A stretch of DNA of 20,556 nt from Perkinsus chesapeaki (taxonomy: Eukaryota; Perkinsozoa; Perkinsida; Perkinsidae). Of the stretch, positions 11,730 through 20,556 are shown in pieces. Within the stretch, counting starts at the first letter, position 1, and each line of letters begins with the position of its first letter. Location: the NCBI GenBank assembly GCA_013115145.1, contig JAAPAO010000618.1:1-20556 (forward strand), written 5' to 3'. The position numbers were made by a program, and so were the translations under genes. A model generated the notes under the pieces. The model had not been told where the DNA came from. It did no database searches and was given only the letters and a program-made list of their open reading frames with translations.

Positions 11730-13406
11730 CTACCCGGCAGGCTCGACTACTTTCTCTGCTTGCCGACCGGCTATTTCGATGAGTCGGCTATGCCCTCCTG
11801 ATGGCGAATTGGCACTACTTAGAAACACAAATCGCCAAGAAAATCAGAAACAATCAATCCGTGTCGCATTTAAACTTGGCTTGGATTACCAGCACCTTTC
11901 GATTCATCGCGCATTATTTCGTCCAATGGAAGCGTCATCGCTACTAATTGCATAATGCCCATATCAGCATTCACACGTATAGGGCATGGCACGTATGCAA
12001 GGACACCCGGAGCCTCCTTATGCCGGAATCGCCGATTTCTCCTATAGTAAGAATATTCCGAGATGGCCTGCCCATTTACTCACTTGTCTTGAATCAACCT
12101 GTTTTGCTCTAAATCAGACTCTAATCGTAGCGCGGCCCTCAGGAAACGATCCATCGGGTATGCCCCCGCCACGTGAGTGTGTACCTGCAGTCTATAACTC
12201 GCCTCACGGTGCCGCGTTTGGTGATTGCACCAGCGGACATTCATGGTTCACCGTCTCTGGAATGTTCATTTAATATGCTTAACCGCGTTTAAGCCAGGGC
12301 GAATCGTAAGGCATGTGGGAATATTTTTCAAGGTTAGCCAAGTACTATAAAATTTTAAAAGTATGGTTCCGTGGTTATGTATACATTCTTGTGGATGCCC
12401 CTGTTTGGCATTCCCCTCTGTTTGTGGCTTGTTCACATGCGTGGGGCAGCTGGCTATGCCTGTGGGTCGTTCCGCCGCCTTTTCGCCGTATCTAGCTCTT
12501 GAACTAGCGAAGCTCGATCAAAATATTGATGTTTGCTCATTCCAGTGTCAGAACGTCCAAACGTACAATCAGTCTTACTTGAAGAGACTCTTCAACTCTG
12601 TACCGCAAAACCTCTGCAAATTTATCGAACCTGGTTTTCCCCGACACAAATAGGATATCATCATCTGGGGCAACCCACAGGGCCTGCCACGGGAAAGTAG
12701 GCATCTACTTAATTTCTTTTACTCACCTGCCTCACGCTAGGATCTTCCATACAATACAATTTTGAAACATCATGCAGTTCAAATTGATAAGTACGTTTGC
12801 GCAATTCGACCGGATTGGCGCCCGTGGGAATATCGCTGTCATCTTCATTTGCCTGCAATATGCTGTATAATATTAATCAATAGGATCACCTTGTCAACAG
12901 CGATAGGCGTGAATGCCAGTGCCGTCTTAGGGAAAGCGGATTCGCCGTGCTTGTCTTGGAAACGCTCCAGTAGAAACCGATTGCACAAACCAATTGCCTG
13001 AGTGAAGACGTAGTACGTATAACGTTGGGGGAAAGATAATAGTTTAATGCCTATTTAGTTATGATTGGACAAGTCATTTGCGTATCATTATCATCAATAA
13101 AAGACTCGATCAAGACTAGTATCACAAAAGTGCACCTTAAAATTGAGTGGTCCTATAGTGTAGTGGTTAGCACTCTGGACTTTGAATCCAGCGACTCGGG
13201 TTCAAATCCCGATAGGACCTTTTACTTACTTTACAGGCGTTCCAATGAGCCGCCGTGCCCACCGCCTCTATCCGTCTCTTCGACACGTTTTGCGCTTTAT
13301 AGCAATTAAACAGCGCCCCGGCTAGACTTTTAACTCGAGCTATATCCGAACTGCACCGCAACACAGTCTCATGGTTCAGAGATACCGGCAACCGAGAGGA
13401 CACCAT
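11730..13406 (-). CDS. Protein with two SpoVS-like (Alba-fold) domains, 7 exons
   Basis: Exons: 13406–13230, 12997–12890, 12852–12727, 12683–12579, 12184–12084, 12041–11890, 11797–11730. Phases agree and give 278 residues. Residues about 15–93 match the pattern of bacterial stage V sporulation protein S: SSDIARVKSLAGAL, then RIEAVGTAAHWNACKAIGLC and a long-helix region. Residues about 146–250 repeat it: ILFVSGKTRFDKFAEVL, HVAGAYPMDRFLRAALRL and YVPCPIRVNADMGIMQL. SpoVS has an Alba-like fold, so nucleic-acid binding is a reasonable guess, but the role is unknown. Three introns are only 37–43 nt. The first intron (13229–12998) contains a tRNA gene on the other strand. The last exon is tentative: an alternative acceptor at 11818 would give a different short tail. 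The start ATG is 125 nt from the PP2C stop. Confidence 0.75.
13149..13220 (+). tRNA. tRNA-Gln (anticodon UUG)
   Basis: A complete 72-nt cloverleaf. The acceptor stem GGTCCTA pairs fully with TAGGACC, the anticodon stem CTGGA pairs with TCCAG around loop CTTTGAA, and the anticodon TTG is at 13182–13184, reading CAA. The T stem is TCGGG/CCCGA with loop TTCAAAT. The discriminator base is T and begins a run of four T, a normal pol III stop. There is no intron. The B box GGTTCAAATCC is intact. It lies antisense inside intron 1 of the SpoVS-like gene. Confidence 0.95.
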
Positions 13407-13530
13407 AAATACTATAACAGTTCGAGAGGATCAATTAAGAACAACACAACCATCTCATGGATCCTACTACTCTCATTAGTATGAAAAATGATACATAAAA
13501 AAGTGGAGGCGTCAATCGAGGGCGCAAGGA

Positions 13531-16500
13531 TCACGACTTGGGGAGCGTTGGTCGCTCCGTCACCACCGAGTTCGTCCTCAAACCATGGCTTCTGTCACTA
13601 GCCTCCACGTTGTCCAAGAAATACACACAAATGACTGTCACATTATCGCTGCTGATTCGTCGCTTCTCTTGTTCCATCAGGACCGATCTTACCAGAGCCT
13701 TCGCCGGACTCTCGCCTGAACCACCGACAAATTAACATCGTTATTATCCTGTCGCACCGAAGCGATAAATTTTTCAAGTTGTAACCGTATCCTCCGGAGT
13801 CCTTTGCGGAAGTTCCAGCGTCATATTACCTCTAGCGCCGAAGCCCTGTTATTTTCACAACAAGTCTACGCTCCACCACAGGGGCGAATAAAACACCCAA
13901 GTCATCACGATATCAACTATAATCCATCTTCAACATAAGCATCCTTAGCAATACTATTTTATCACTATTACTTTTCCATATCATTTCTTATTTCATCACA
14001 TTTTTACTTTCCCCTATTACTCGCAATTTTATCGAATTTATTATTTTTCCATGTCACTCATTACTTCATCAAACTTATCTTAATTCCATATTGTTTATCA
14101 TCCCACCACACTGGTCGATGACCACCTTACCTGCGGCTCGGCCTGCTTGAGCTATCACCGCTGCCTCCTGCGCCGAGTACACATCCCACAGACCATCAGA
14201 TGCCTGGAAACTCACAAACCTCGCCGTCTCCCTATCTATTACTGTTACCAAAATTATCGCCCGGAAATTGTCCTCATACGGCAGAACGGTGACATCGGGT
14301 ACGTTGGAGAGGCCGTACATCTTCAAATCCTTACCCTAAAATATCCACAAAAATGCAGCCGCTAAATGGGCAATTTTCCTCATCAACGGTGACGAAATAT
14401 CGTCCAAACATATGAAATCTTGGGGGAAAATAATTTTTTCCGGAAATTTCATGGCGTTCCAGTCGAGCATTATGCTTCAGGATTGAGAGGAGTGCTGTTC
14501 CTGTGACAAGTCGATAGACAGGAAATCGTATCGAGTTCGACGGGGAGATACCAGCAGGTCTCTTAAGACTGTGGCCGAATAGATGCGTTGTTCGCATGTC
14601 CGCGAATCTACCTAGTTCCACTCAGTGAATCGAATCACTGTGCAAAAGTCGGTCAGAAGTCAAACTTCCCGGAGCCAATTACCAGTTGCTATATTCGAAA
14701 GAATGCCCTATTTCCCACCACTCCCCTCCCCCCAATAGCCTTTCCGCTACTACCCCGAATGCCCGGCTGTACTGCAACTGCATCGGTTGCTCCTGCATAG
14801 CCTTTCGCACAGCGAAGTCTCCTCCACGTATAAATGGCTTATTATTATGGTTGTGCAAATACCTACGAATATGAGAGGAACCATTCCACACCAGTAAGGT
14901 AGCTATTACTCCACGGACCCACCACAGCGCTCGATGCGCCTTCGTTCGGAAACTGAAAAGGAAGACAATCGAGCATGCCCCACGAATCTGCACGATCGGG
15001 CCGGCGTCCCGCCACCTAGGGACTCCCCTATCTACCGGGCTTTTACGAAATGAAATGCCCTAGTTTTTAATGAAGCAGAGTTTTTATTGTGCTTATTCTT
15101 TCGACTCATTTCATTCCAGTAGTGCACATTTCTAACCGAAATGGTACATCGCTAATACAGGCAGCCTCCCTCTAACAGCAGCCCACCAAAGACATTACCG
15201 AGGAAGTCTACTAGATTCCCGACCACACAAGAGGTTTCTGTGCGCTACATTCGAGCCGCTATTGCCTTGCGGGTAACGTATCTTCAACCTAGTTTACGAT
15301 ACGAAAAGCATCATCACCTCCGGCGTATCCAAGCTCGAAGCGTACTCCTGGCGAATACTGCCCACTCTGCCCTCTAGTACCTTGGTCCGGTTTATGATCC
15401 ATAGTTAGAAACTCCCCTGATATGTTATGAGTGGACATCCTGCTTTGGTCGACACTGCCGCGATCTTGGGTCAACAAACATATACGACTGTCGCCCTGAG
15501 ACAGTAGGACTGCTTCCTTTTCAATACAAAATATAAAAATTACAATGAACGGTATATGGTCAAAGCTTGTCAACCTTCGAACTTTAGAACAAAACTCTCA
15601 AAACTGGCCGAGAAATAAAATTTTTCGCGATTTGCCTAAGGAAAATGCACGGTCCTTATATAAATTGAGCTTAGAATATATTATTGGTTTATTATCTTTA
15701 TTACTATTATTATACTATTATTATATTAAACGTCTCTACACATTATACTACTCTATATAATTCCACTTCTACACTATTTTCCATACTCGCCCGTCTACGA
15801 GTGACTTAACCCGCAGCTGTACTCCAATACTGACTGCGTGGTTAAAGGACAAGTTGTACTCGAGAAAGAAATATAATGCAGAATAATACTATACAGAAAA
15901 AGCATCAGATCCATTCCTTGCTGGTATTTCCTCCATCATCACTAACGACTCCGTTTTGGAGCGTTTTGAAGTCTAAGACTAAAGTCACCTGTGAATATCG
16001 AGGCAGACTCTGGCTGGCAGAGCGGAAACATCTGTCCACCTTCCGAACCACCTCCTAATCGAGGCTCTTCACTAACTTCAATGTTAAAACTCGATTGCAA
16101 TTTTGCCACTATTTCCTTCGATGTGAGCAGCGTATTTTATAATGCGCAAGAGGGGATTCGAACCCACGACCTTTTGATTGCCAGCTGCCTATTATTACCA
16201 AATGACCCACGGCCAAGTGCTCCGGAGTGAGGACGGCACATACACCAGTGCTGGCCGCGTAATGTATCCCTTCAGCGCCGCACAAATGCATCAATTCTAC
16301 ATCTGATCGGACGAACCTAATACACAAATTATAAAAGATAGAATAGAGTCGCCGGGGTTCGAACCCACGACCTTCCGCAGTACATATCCCCGATTGCAGA
16401 TTCCAAGCAACTTCTTTCCTTGATCCATTTCGACCGGGTCTGAGGCTCGTCAGACTTTTGCAGAGCCTCGAATTCTCTCCACCCGGGTGTACGTATCAGG

Positions 16501-16797
16501 TGAGCGAACACCAGGCGCTTCACATTCTCCGCTGCAAAGTCACCTGTTTCCACAGTCCAACACGTATAGCACCCCGCTACCAACCGAATGGTCCCGGGTT
16601 CAATCCTTGCTACCTGCTGTTCCGTCAAAAAGGGCAAAACCTGACGCCGGCTCATTCACGCTCAAATCCGGGCATATTGTGAACCGATCCTCCTGCGTCC
16701 TTCGGCCTCCAATGTGAGTAAACGCCGACACTTCAAGCGTCGTCCCTGGGATTCGAACCGGGGCGGTTATATCATGCTGGATTTGCGGACAGCTCAT
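13531..16797 (-). CDS. PP2C/PPM-type protein phosphatase, 10 exons
   Basis: Metal-dependent Ser/Thr phosphatase. Exons: 16797–16614, 16543–16365, 16115–16077, 15858–15811, 15516–15381, 14952–14910, 14862–14754, 14335–14249, 14203–14131, 13715–13531. They total 1083 nt and 360 residues, a normal PP2C size. Motifs in order: GRRTQEDRF with metal ligands Glu36/Asp37; FDGTAGDF (57–64), where the usual FDGHGG histidine is Thr60; QGDSR (157–161); TMDHKPD (188–194); SERRRIERCGGSVEY; NKPFIRGGDF; QPMQLQYSRAFGGKDL; ASDGLWD (Asp278); SSDNVTVICV (Asp323). The block from DHKP to SRAFGGKDL is characteristic of apicomplexan and dinoflagellate PP2Cs. Exons 5–10 and 1 are well supported. The end of exon 2 and exon 3 are the weakest joins. 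Introns 1 and 2 contain tRNA-like B boxes. No signal peptide or membrane segment is seen. Confidence 0.85.
16141..16211 (-). repeat. tRNA-like (SINE-like) element in PP2C intron 2
   Basis: On the - strand, an A-box-like GGGTCATTTGGTAA is followed by a perfect B box GGTTCGAATCC (16164–16154) at tRNA-like spacing. No acceptor stem can be drawn with the flanking sequence and the anticodon arm does not pair, so it is not a working tRNA. It looks like a decayed tRNA-derived element. Confidence 0.5.
16153..16374 (-). repeat. Direct repeat of a 21-nt T-arm motif at both sides of PP2C intron 2
   Basis: The - strand motif AAGGTCGTGGGTTCGAANCC (plus one C) is present at 16374–16354 and again at 16173–16153, with one difference in 21 bases and a 201-nt offset. 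The first copy straddles the proposed exon 2 donor, and the second lies about 40 nt before the proposed exon 3 acceptor. Confidence 0.7.
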
Positions 16798-17137
16798 CAA
16801 CCCAGCACGAAAACTACTTCAAAAACATCTCCTTACTCTTCATGTAAAAAGCGCGCGCCCGATACAACTGTAGCTTCGCTCCGCCCAATTAATTGGTATT
16901 TTTACAACTCAAATCGTTTAATGTTAATTAGCATAATAAGCCATAGAAGTCCATTAACATGTTACTGCCTTCTACCTGAAAGAGGCCCCGGTAAAAAAAA
17001 TCAACGGGAAAATTTTCCTGCCCTCGTCCATCTGCGTAAGCGAAACTAATCAATGTCATCTATCGCTCCAAAGCAGCATCAGCAGCAGGCTTGCACAGTT
17101 TTTCGAGCCAATGATGATGTCTCCAACATTCGTATTT
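16798..17137. other. Spacer between CFAP53-like and PP2C genes
   Basis: No exon of either neighbour is recognised here. It should contain the PP2C 5' flank and the 3' end of the upstream gene. No promoter element can be named. Confidence 0.5.
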
Positions 17138-20100
17138 TCATCGTCCTTCTTCAGGATATCTTATCTCCAGAACTGCATTTATTCATAATATTACGGAATG
17201 ACACTTTTCCGCAATTTTTCATGTGCATTCCACTAAATACACTTCAATGTAAATGAACACCATCGAAGAGGCGTAATAATACCAATACCGGATTTTTAAT
17301 TTGATACTGATTGCATAGCAGATGAACCAAAAGCTCACCAGTGCCTCCAGCTGCCTCCTGCCGACGTAGTTCGCGATGCCTATATATCTCTCTTTGAATA
17401 TTCTTTTGCCGTTCCTTCTCTACAGCGATGGCTTCGGCCAGCTCTGCGTCACGGCGTCTCTTCTCTTCCAGTTCTCTCTCAATTTCCCGTTGGTCCGCTT
17501 CCTAAACCTCTCAAATCCTTTCGAAGAAGCTGCAGTAAATCCGACCGCAGGAATCCAGAGTCGATCTCCGGCGGGACGTCGAAGCCAGATACGTGAGAAG
17601 TGTCAGAAACATATATGTGAAGATAATTTAGACGATTTATGAACGTCATTAAAAGAATGATCGATGCGAAAGGTGTCTTCTGATAAAAATAAGTGGATGT
17701 ATTTTGTATTTGGATACCCAGACTACTCAGCAGTCATACCGCTCCTTCCTCTAATCACCAGTTCACAACCCTCTCCCCCCCTCGCTTACTTCTCTCTCCC
17801 GAGCCTCCTTGATTTGCCTTGCTAAGGTTTGAGCATGCTCCTTTCTTGCACGCTGAAACACAAGACACCAGGTAGTCCAAAGAATGGCGTTCCCAGTCCC
17901 GTAAATGCTACAGTTTCATGGAGAGCTACAATGGGTTCAGAGGCAAGGTAAATGAAACCAGTTGGGGAACAAACAAGCAGTGTTCACCGCGCAAGTCCTT
18001 GCATGGCTTATCTGTCTCAGTTACAAACCCGCAAGAAGCGAAACTTCCAGTGCCATATAGTGATTTCGCTCTCACCGTCACATTTGCGTGACACAAAAAC
18101 TGTCTCCCTCCATATCTCTCAAGCCTCTCCACCCGCTCACCTCTTCAAAGTCCTTCCTTTCTTCAGCGAGTTTATAAAACTCCTCCACATCTGCATCGAT
18201 TTGCTGACGCTCATATTCAGCCTGCTACGAGCGACGGGAAATACGGTATGCACGCATGCGCTTCACCTCCTCCCTTCTCCTTTGTCTAACCCTATCGTGG
18301 AGCTCTACTTGTTTTTCCCTATCCTCATAGACCTCCCTCAACAACGCTAACCGAGCCTCCCGCTCAGATTCCCATTGTGCGAACCTATCCGAAAACCCCA
18401 TCTACTAACACATCAGTATCGATGTGTCATCAAGTGCTTTCGAACTTTAATAAAAATACAGCCTTTCAAGATGAAAAAATGAGATATTTTTTCGGCAGTG
18501 GAATTCATTATAGGCCGCCGCCCTCTAGGAGCGCCTGTACCTTTTCTGCCACTGTCTTTCGGCCTCCTCCTCCTCCAGCCTCGCCAGCTCCTCACCACTC
18601 TTCGCTCGAAGTGCCATTTCCACTTTCAACGCTTCGTTAAACTGACATCAAGCGAAGAAGGAGATTACACTCTCCCGACAATCCACAAGTGGAGAGTATA
18701 ACGAACATCAGCAGTACCAGAACATCGACCAAAGGACGAAGACGCCCGAAGAACCATCCAGACGAAAAATATAACATCTCAAAGGATTCCCACCAAGTCA
18801 TGGGCGATCTTCGCCACACACTAGGCGCCAGGATGTCACATACCGTGCAGACTAGACCGTCCCTTGCTTAGACGTGCCAGGAAAGAACAAGGTCTTCCAA
18901 GGGTAGGCGCTCTCACCTCGTATTGCTGCCGCATCTGCAATGCCTTCTCCATGGCTTCTTTTTCAGCCAATTTCTTTTCATTTGCAAGCACGTTCAAAAT
19001 CTGCCGTCGAGATCCACACAGTCGCGGCGCGCAAGAAAATCTTACGAGCTGCTTGTCCTGAGTCTTTTCTCTTTCCTTTTCGGCATCTCGAGCCTTCTTA
19101 GTTTGAAGCGCGTACTCATCCATTCGTCTAGAAGGGGCACAGGTTCGAACCCCGATGACCGCATTTTTGCTACCGTCGAGCCTCAACGTTCTTTATTGCC
19201 GCTTCTTGCGCTGTTCGCCTTTTATCCTCTTCGACTTCCTTCCACACGCTTCGCATGTACTCCCTCTCCCCCTCTAACGCTCGTTGCTTCTCCTACAGTT
19301 ATTAAATAATAATATTATTACTAACAATCCTCTCTAACTCCAAAAAATCAACAAAAAAGTCACAGAAGTTCAGATCAATAGGCAAACGACCAGCGCCCGC
19401 CGAACTCCACCTGTTCTTCAATTTTTTTCAATTTCATCTGCTCATTCAATGTTTCCTTAGCCAAGGCCGTTCGAGCAGCTTTGATCTGCTCCTGGGCCAG
19501 CTCTCTCACAACCTTATCTTTATACCTATTACAATTCGGGCATTAGACAGGAGCATCGGAATGCCCCCTTTTGCCAAGAATATATTCCCTTTTGCAGCCC
19601 TAAAAACACATTTTTTCCTCAAAAGGCAAATATATCTCCGCAAAAGGAGCAGCCTCCGAAAGATGCTAGGCGCTGCCCTAAAGAGAATGCGGTGAAGTGG
19701 CGGAGATGAAGTGCAGTAGAGGCACGACTATGCTTTCGAAGACGCGCAATATTCTACTACCCCTCCAAGATACATATTGAATATTTAAAGTGGAAAAGAT
19801 GATATAAAAAGTATACCGCAAAAGAGCAGGTGTATCTCATAAAACGTCCGAGGGCAACGCGCCAGATTAGCCTGTTCGACTAAGCCGAGCCGAAGAGGCT
19901 CGATTGTATTCATGACAATCATTCAGGTTCATGTCAGGTCTACGATCTGACGCAGACCTTACCCTTCTTGCCGCAGTCTATCATAAATAGCTTCTTCCTC
20001 CTTCTCCATCTTTTTAATGTCCTCTTTCTCACTGAGCTGCTGATCCCGAGTTGCTACCACCTAGACGTAAAATGGTTCACTAACTACTAGCCAATTGAAA

Positions 20101-20176
20101 CTGGCTCACCTCAAGTGCGAAAAGGTCATGATCTGCTTCACGAAGTTCATCCAAGCTCGCCCTCCAACGCTGATAC
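17138..20176 (-). CDS. CFAP53: Coiled-coil axonemal protein, CFAP53-like, 5' incomplete
   Basis: A chain of exons coding for a charged, Glu/Lys/Arg-rich coiled coil of the trichohyalin-plectin-homology type. Exons: 20176–20110, 20060–19963, 19525–19411, 19292–19174, 19127–19046, 19000–18917, 18641–18541, 18384–18267, 18224–18141, 17852–17790, 17501–17339, and perhaps 17172–17138 (TGA). All joins keep phase, giving about 376 residues. The first visible exon has YQRWRASLDELREADHD and the next ends EEEAIYDRLRQE, which resembles the central part of CFAP53/CCDC11, an axonemal microtubule inner protein in motile cilia. Other coiled-coil axonemal proteins (MNS1, CFAP45) are less good matches but not excluded. 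The N-terminus (over 100 residues expected) is not resolved. The last exon is a guess; reading through from 17339 would give a different short tail. Introns are 42–437 nt. Confidence 0.7.
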
Positions 20177-20460
20177 CTAAACCGCGCGCCGCAAAATACA
20201 TTCGCTCATCAAAAACTCGCTCCAGAAAGTAATCATCGTCAGTAGCTTAGTTACTTTCATTGTAAGATTATTCCGCTTTCAACCCACCAAAACCAACACG
20301 TGATATGAGAAGCTTGAAGTTCATAATGATGAAATATGAAGCGAAAAGATACGATCATTGAGTAGTCTTATAATGAGCCTTATGATCCTCATTATGTTAT
20401 CCAATTATAATGCATATAGAGAAGGGAAGTCTCTCAAGATGGCCGCCCGCTAACTATCCA
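20177..20460. other. Upstream of the CFAP53-like exons, mostly unassigned
   Basis: On the - strand, 20245–20179 is open and encodes a peptide ending DERMYFAARGL that could precede YQRWR, but in a different frame. The remainder is AT-rich, with no motif that I recognise. Confidence 0.4.
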
Positions 20461-20556
20461 ATAAGACTGAATATATCTATTTAATAAGACTGAATATATC
20501 TATTTAATAATACTGAATATATCTATTTAATAAGACTGAATATATCTATTTAATAA
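20461..20556. repeat. 23-bp tandem repeat, at least four copies
   Basis: The unit ATAAGACTGAATATATCTAT plus TTA repeats at 20461, 20484, 20507 and 20530, with a further partial copy to the window end. The third copy differs by G to T at 20511. The array runs off the window, so its full size is unknown. Confidence 0.9.

Noticed and set aside
12018-12041. Early stop for the SpoVS-like protein (EKSAIPA then TAA)
   Set aside because: The preceding exon ends in phase 2, not phase 0. The correct phase opens a longer frame with PCPIRVNADMGIMQL, which continues the SpoVS-like domain.
12363-12653. + strand frame rich in Cys and Pro
   Set aside because: It is antisense to exon 4 and intron 4 of the SpoVS-like gene, and no family is recognisable.
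14331-14621. - strand frame containing RTTHLFGHSLKR, at first taken for the PP2C SRAFG region
   Set aside because: The true segment QLQYSRAFG is at 14862–14754 and joins in phase to GKDLKMYG at 14335, so this frame lies inside the intron 14753–14336.
15298-15347. - strand segment VRFELGYAGGDDAF as the PP2C exon after DHKPDQ
   Set aside because: It needs a 33-nt intron and cannot be joined in phase to the next exon. The exon 14952–14910 (SERRRIERCGGSV) fits both phase and family.
16141-16211. Functional tRNA gene on the - strand
   Set aside because: It has A- and B-box-like motifs, but no acceptor stem pairs and the anticodon arm is broken, so it is only a tRNA-like element.
17952-19309. Several + strand frames rich in Ser, Leu and Pro
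   Set aside because: They are the reverse reading of Glu/Lys/Arg-rich coiled-coil exons and their introns.

Overview
The window is nuclear DNA from a protist. Genes are broken by many GT–AG introns, the standard code is used, and there is no bacterial operon structure. The cGMP-dependent kinase and the PP2C phosphatase are of the apicomplexan/dinoflagellate type. The two secreted esterases carry an N-terminal module that I associate with the Perkinsus secretome. My best placement is an alveolate, most likely a perkinsozoan (Perkinsus-like). That placement is an inference from protein character, not from a database search.

Layout. The + strand holds the 3' part of a PKG gene (about 751–5152; its 5' end is unresolved or lies outside the window), a gene-poor stretch, and a tandem pair of 419-residue secreted esterases (7217–8476 and 9847–11106) that were duplicated together with their 5' flanks. 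Transcription then switches strand. From 11.73 kb to the end, three multi-exon genes lie on the - strand: a protein with two SpoVS-like (Alba-fold) domains (13406–11730), a PP2C-type phosphatase of 360 residues (16797–13531), and a coiled-coil axonemal protein resembling CFAP53 (from beyond 20176 down to about 17138). A tRNA-Gln(UUG) gene on the + strand lies inside the first intron of the SpoVS-like gene.

The exon models were built by hand. I joined exons where conserved motifs continue and where GT/AG sites and codon phase agree. The PKG part (14 exons, 1461 nt), the SpoVS-like gene (7 exons, 837 nt) and the PP2C gene (10 exons, 1083 nt) each add up to an open frame ending at a stop. Introns fall into a very short class (about 37–51 nt) and a longer class (about 110–720 nt).

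Functional links. PKG and PP2C are opposing kinase and phosphatase activities and the CFAP53-like protein points to a flagellated stage, but nothing shows that these genes act in one pathway. The most unusual signals are the double SpoVS-like protein, a cluster of pol III B-box (tRNA T-arm) motifs in and around PP2C introns 1–2, an excess of near-perfect short palindromes around the esterase pair, and twin hairpins sitting on the stop codon of the second esterase.
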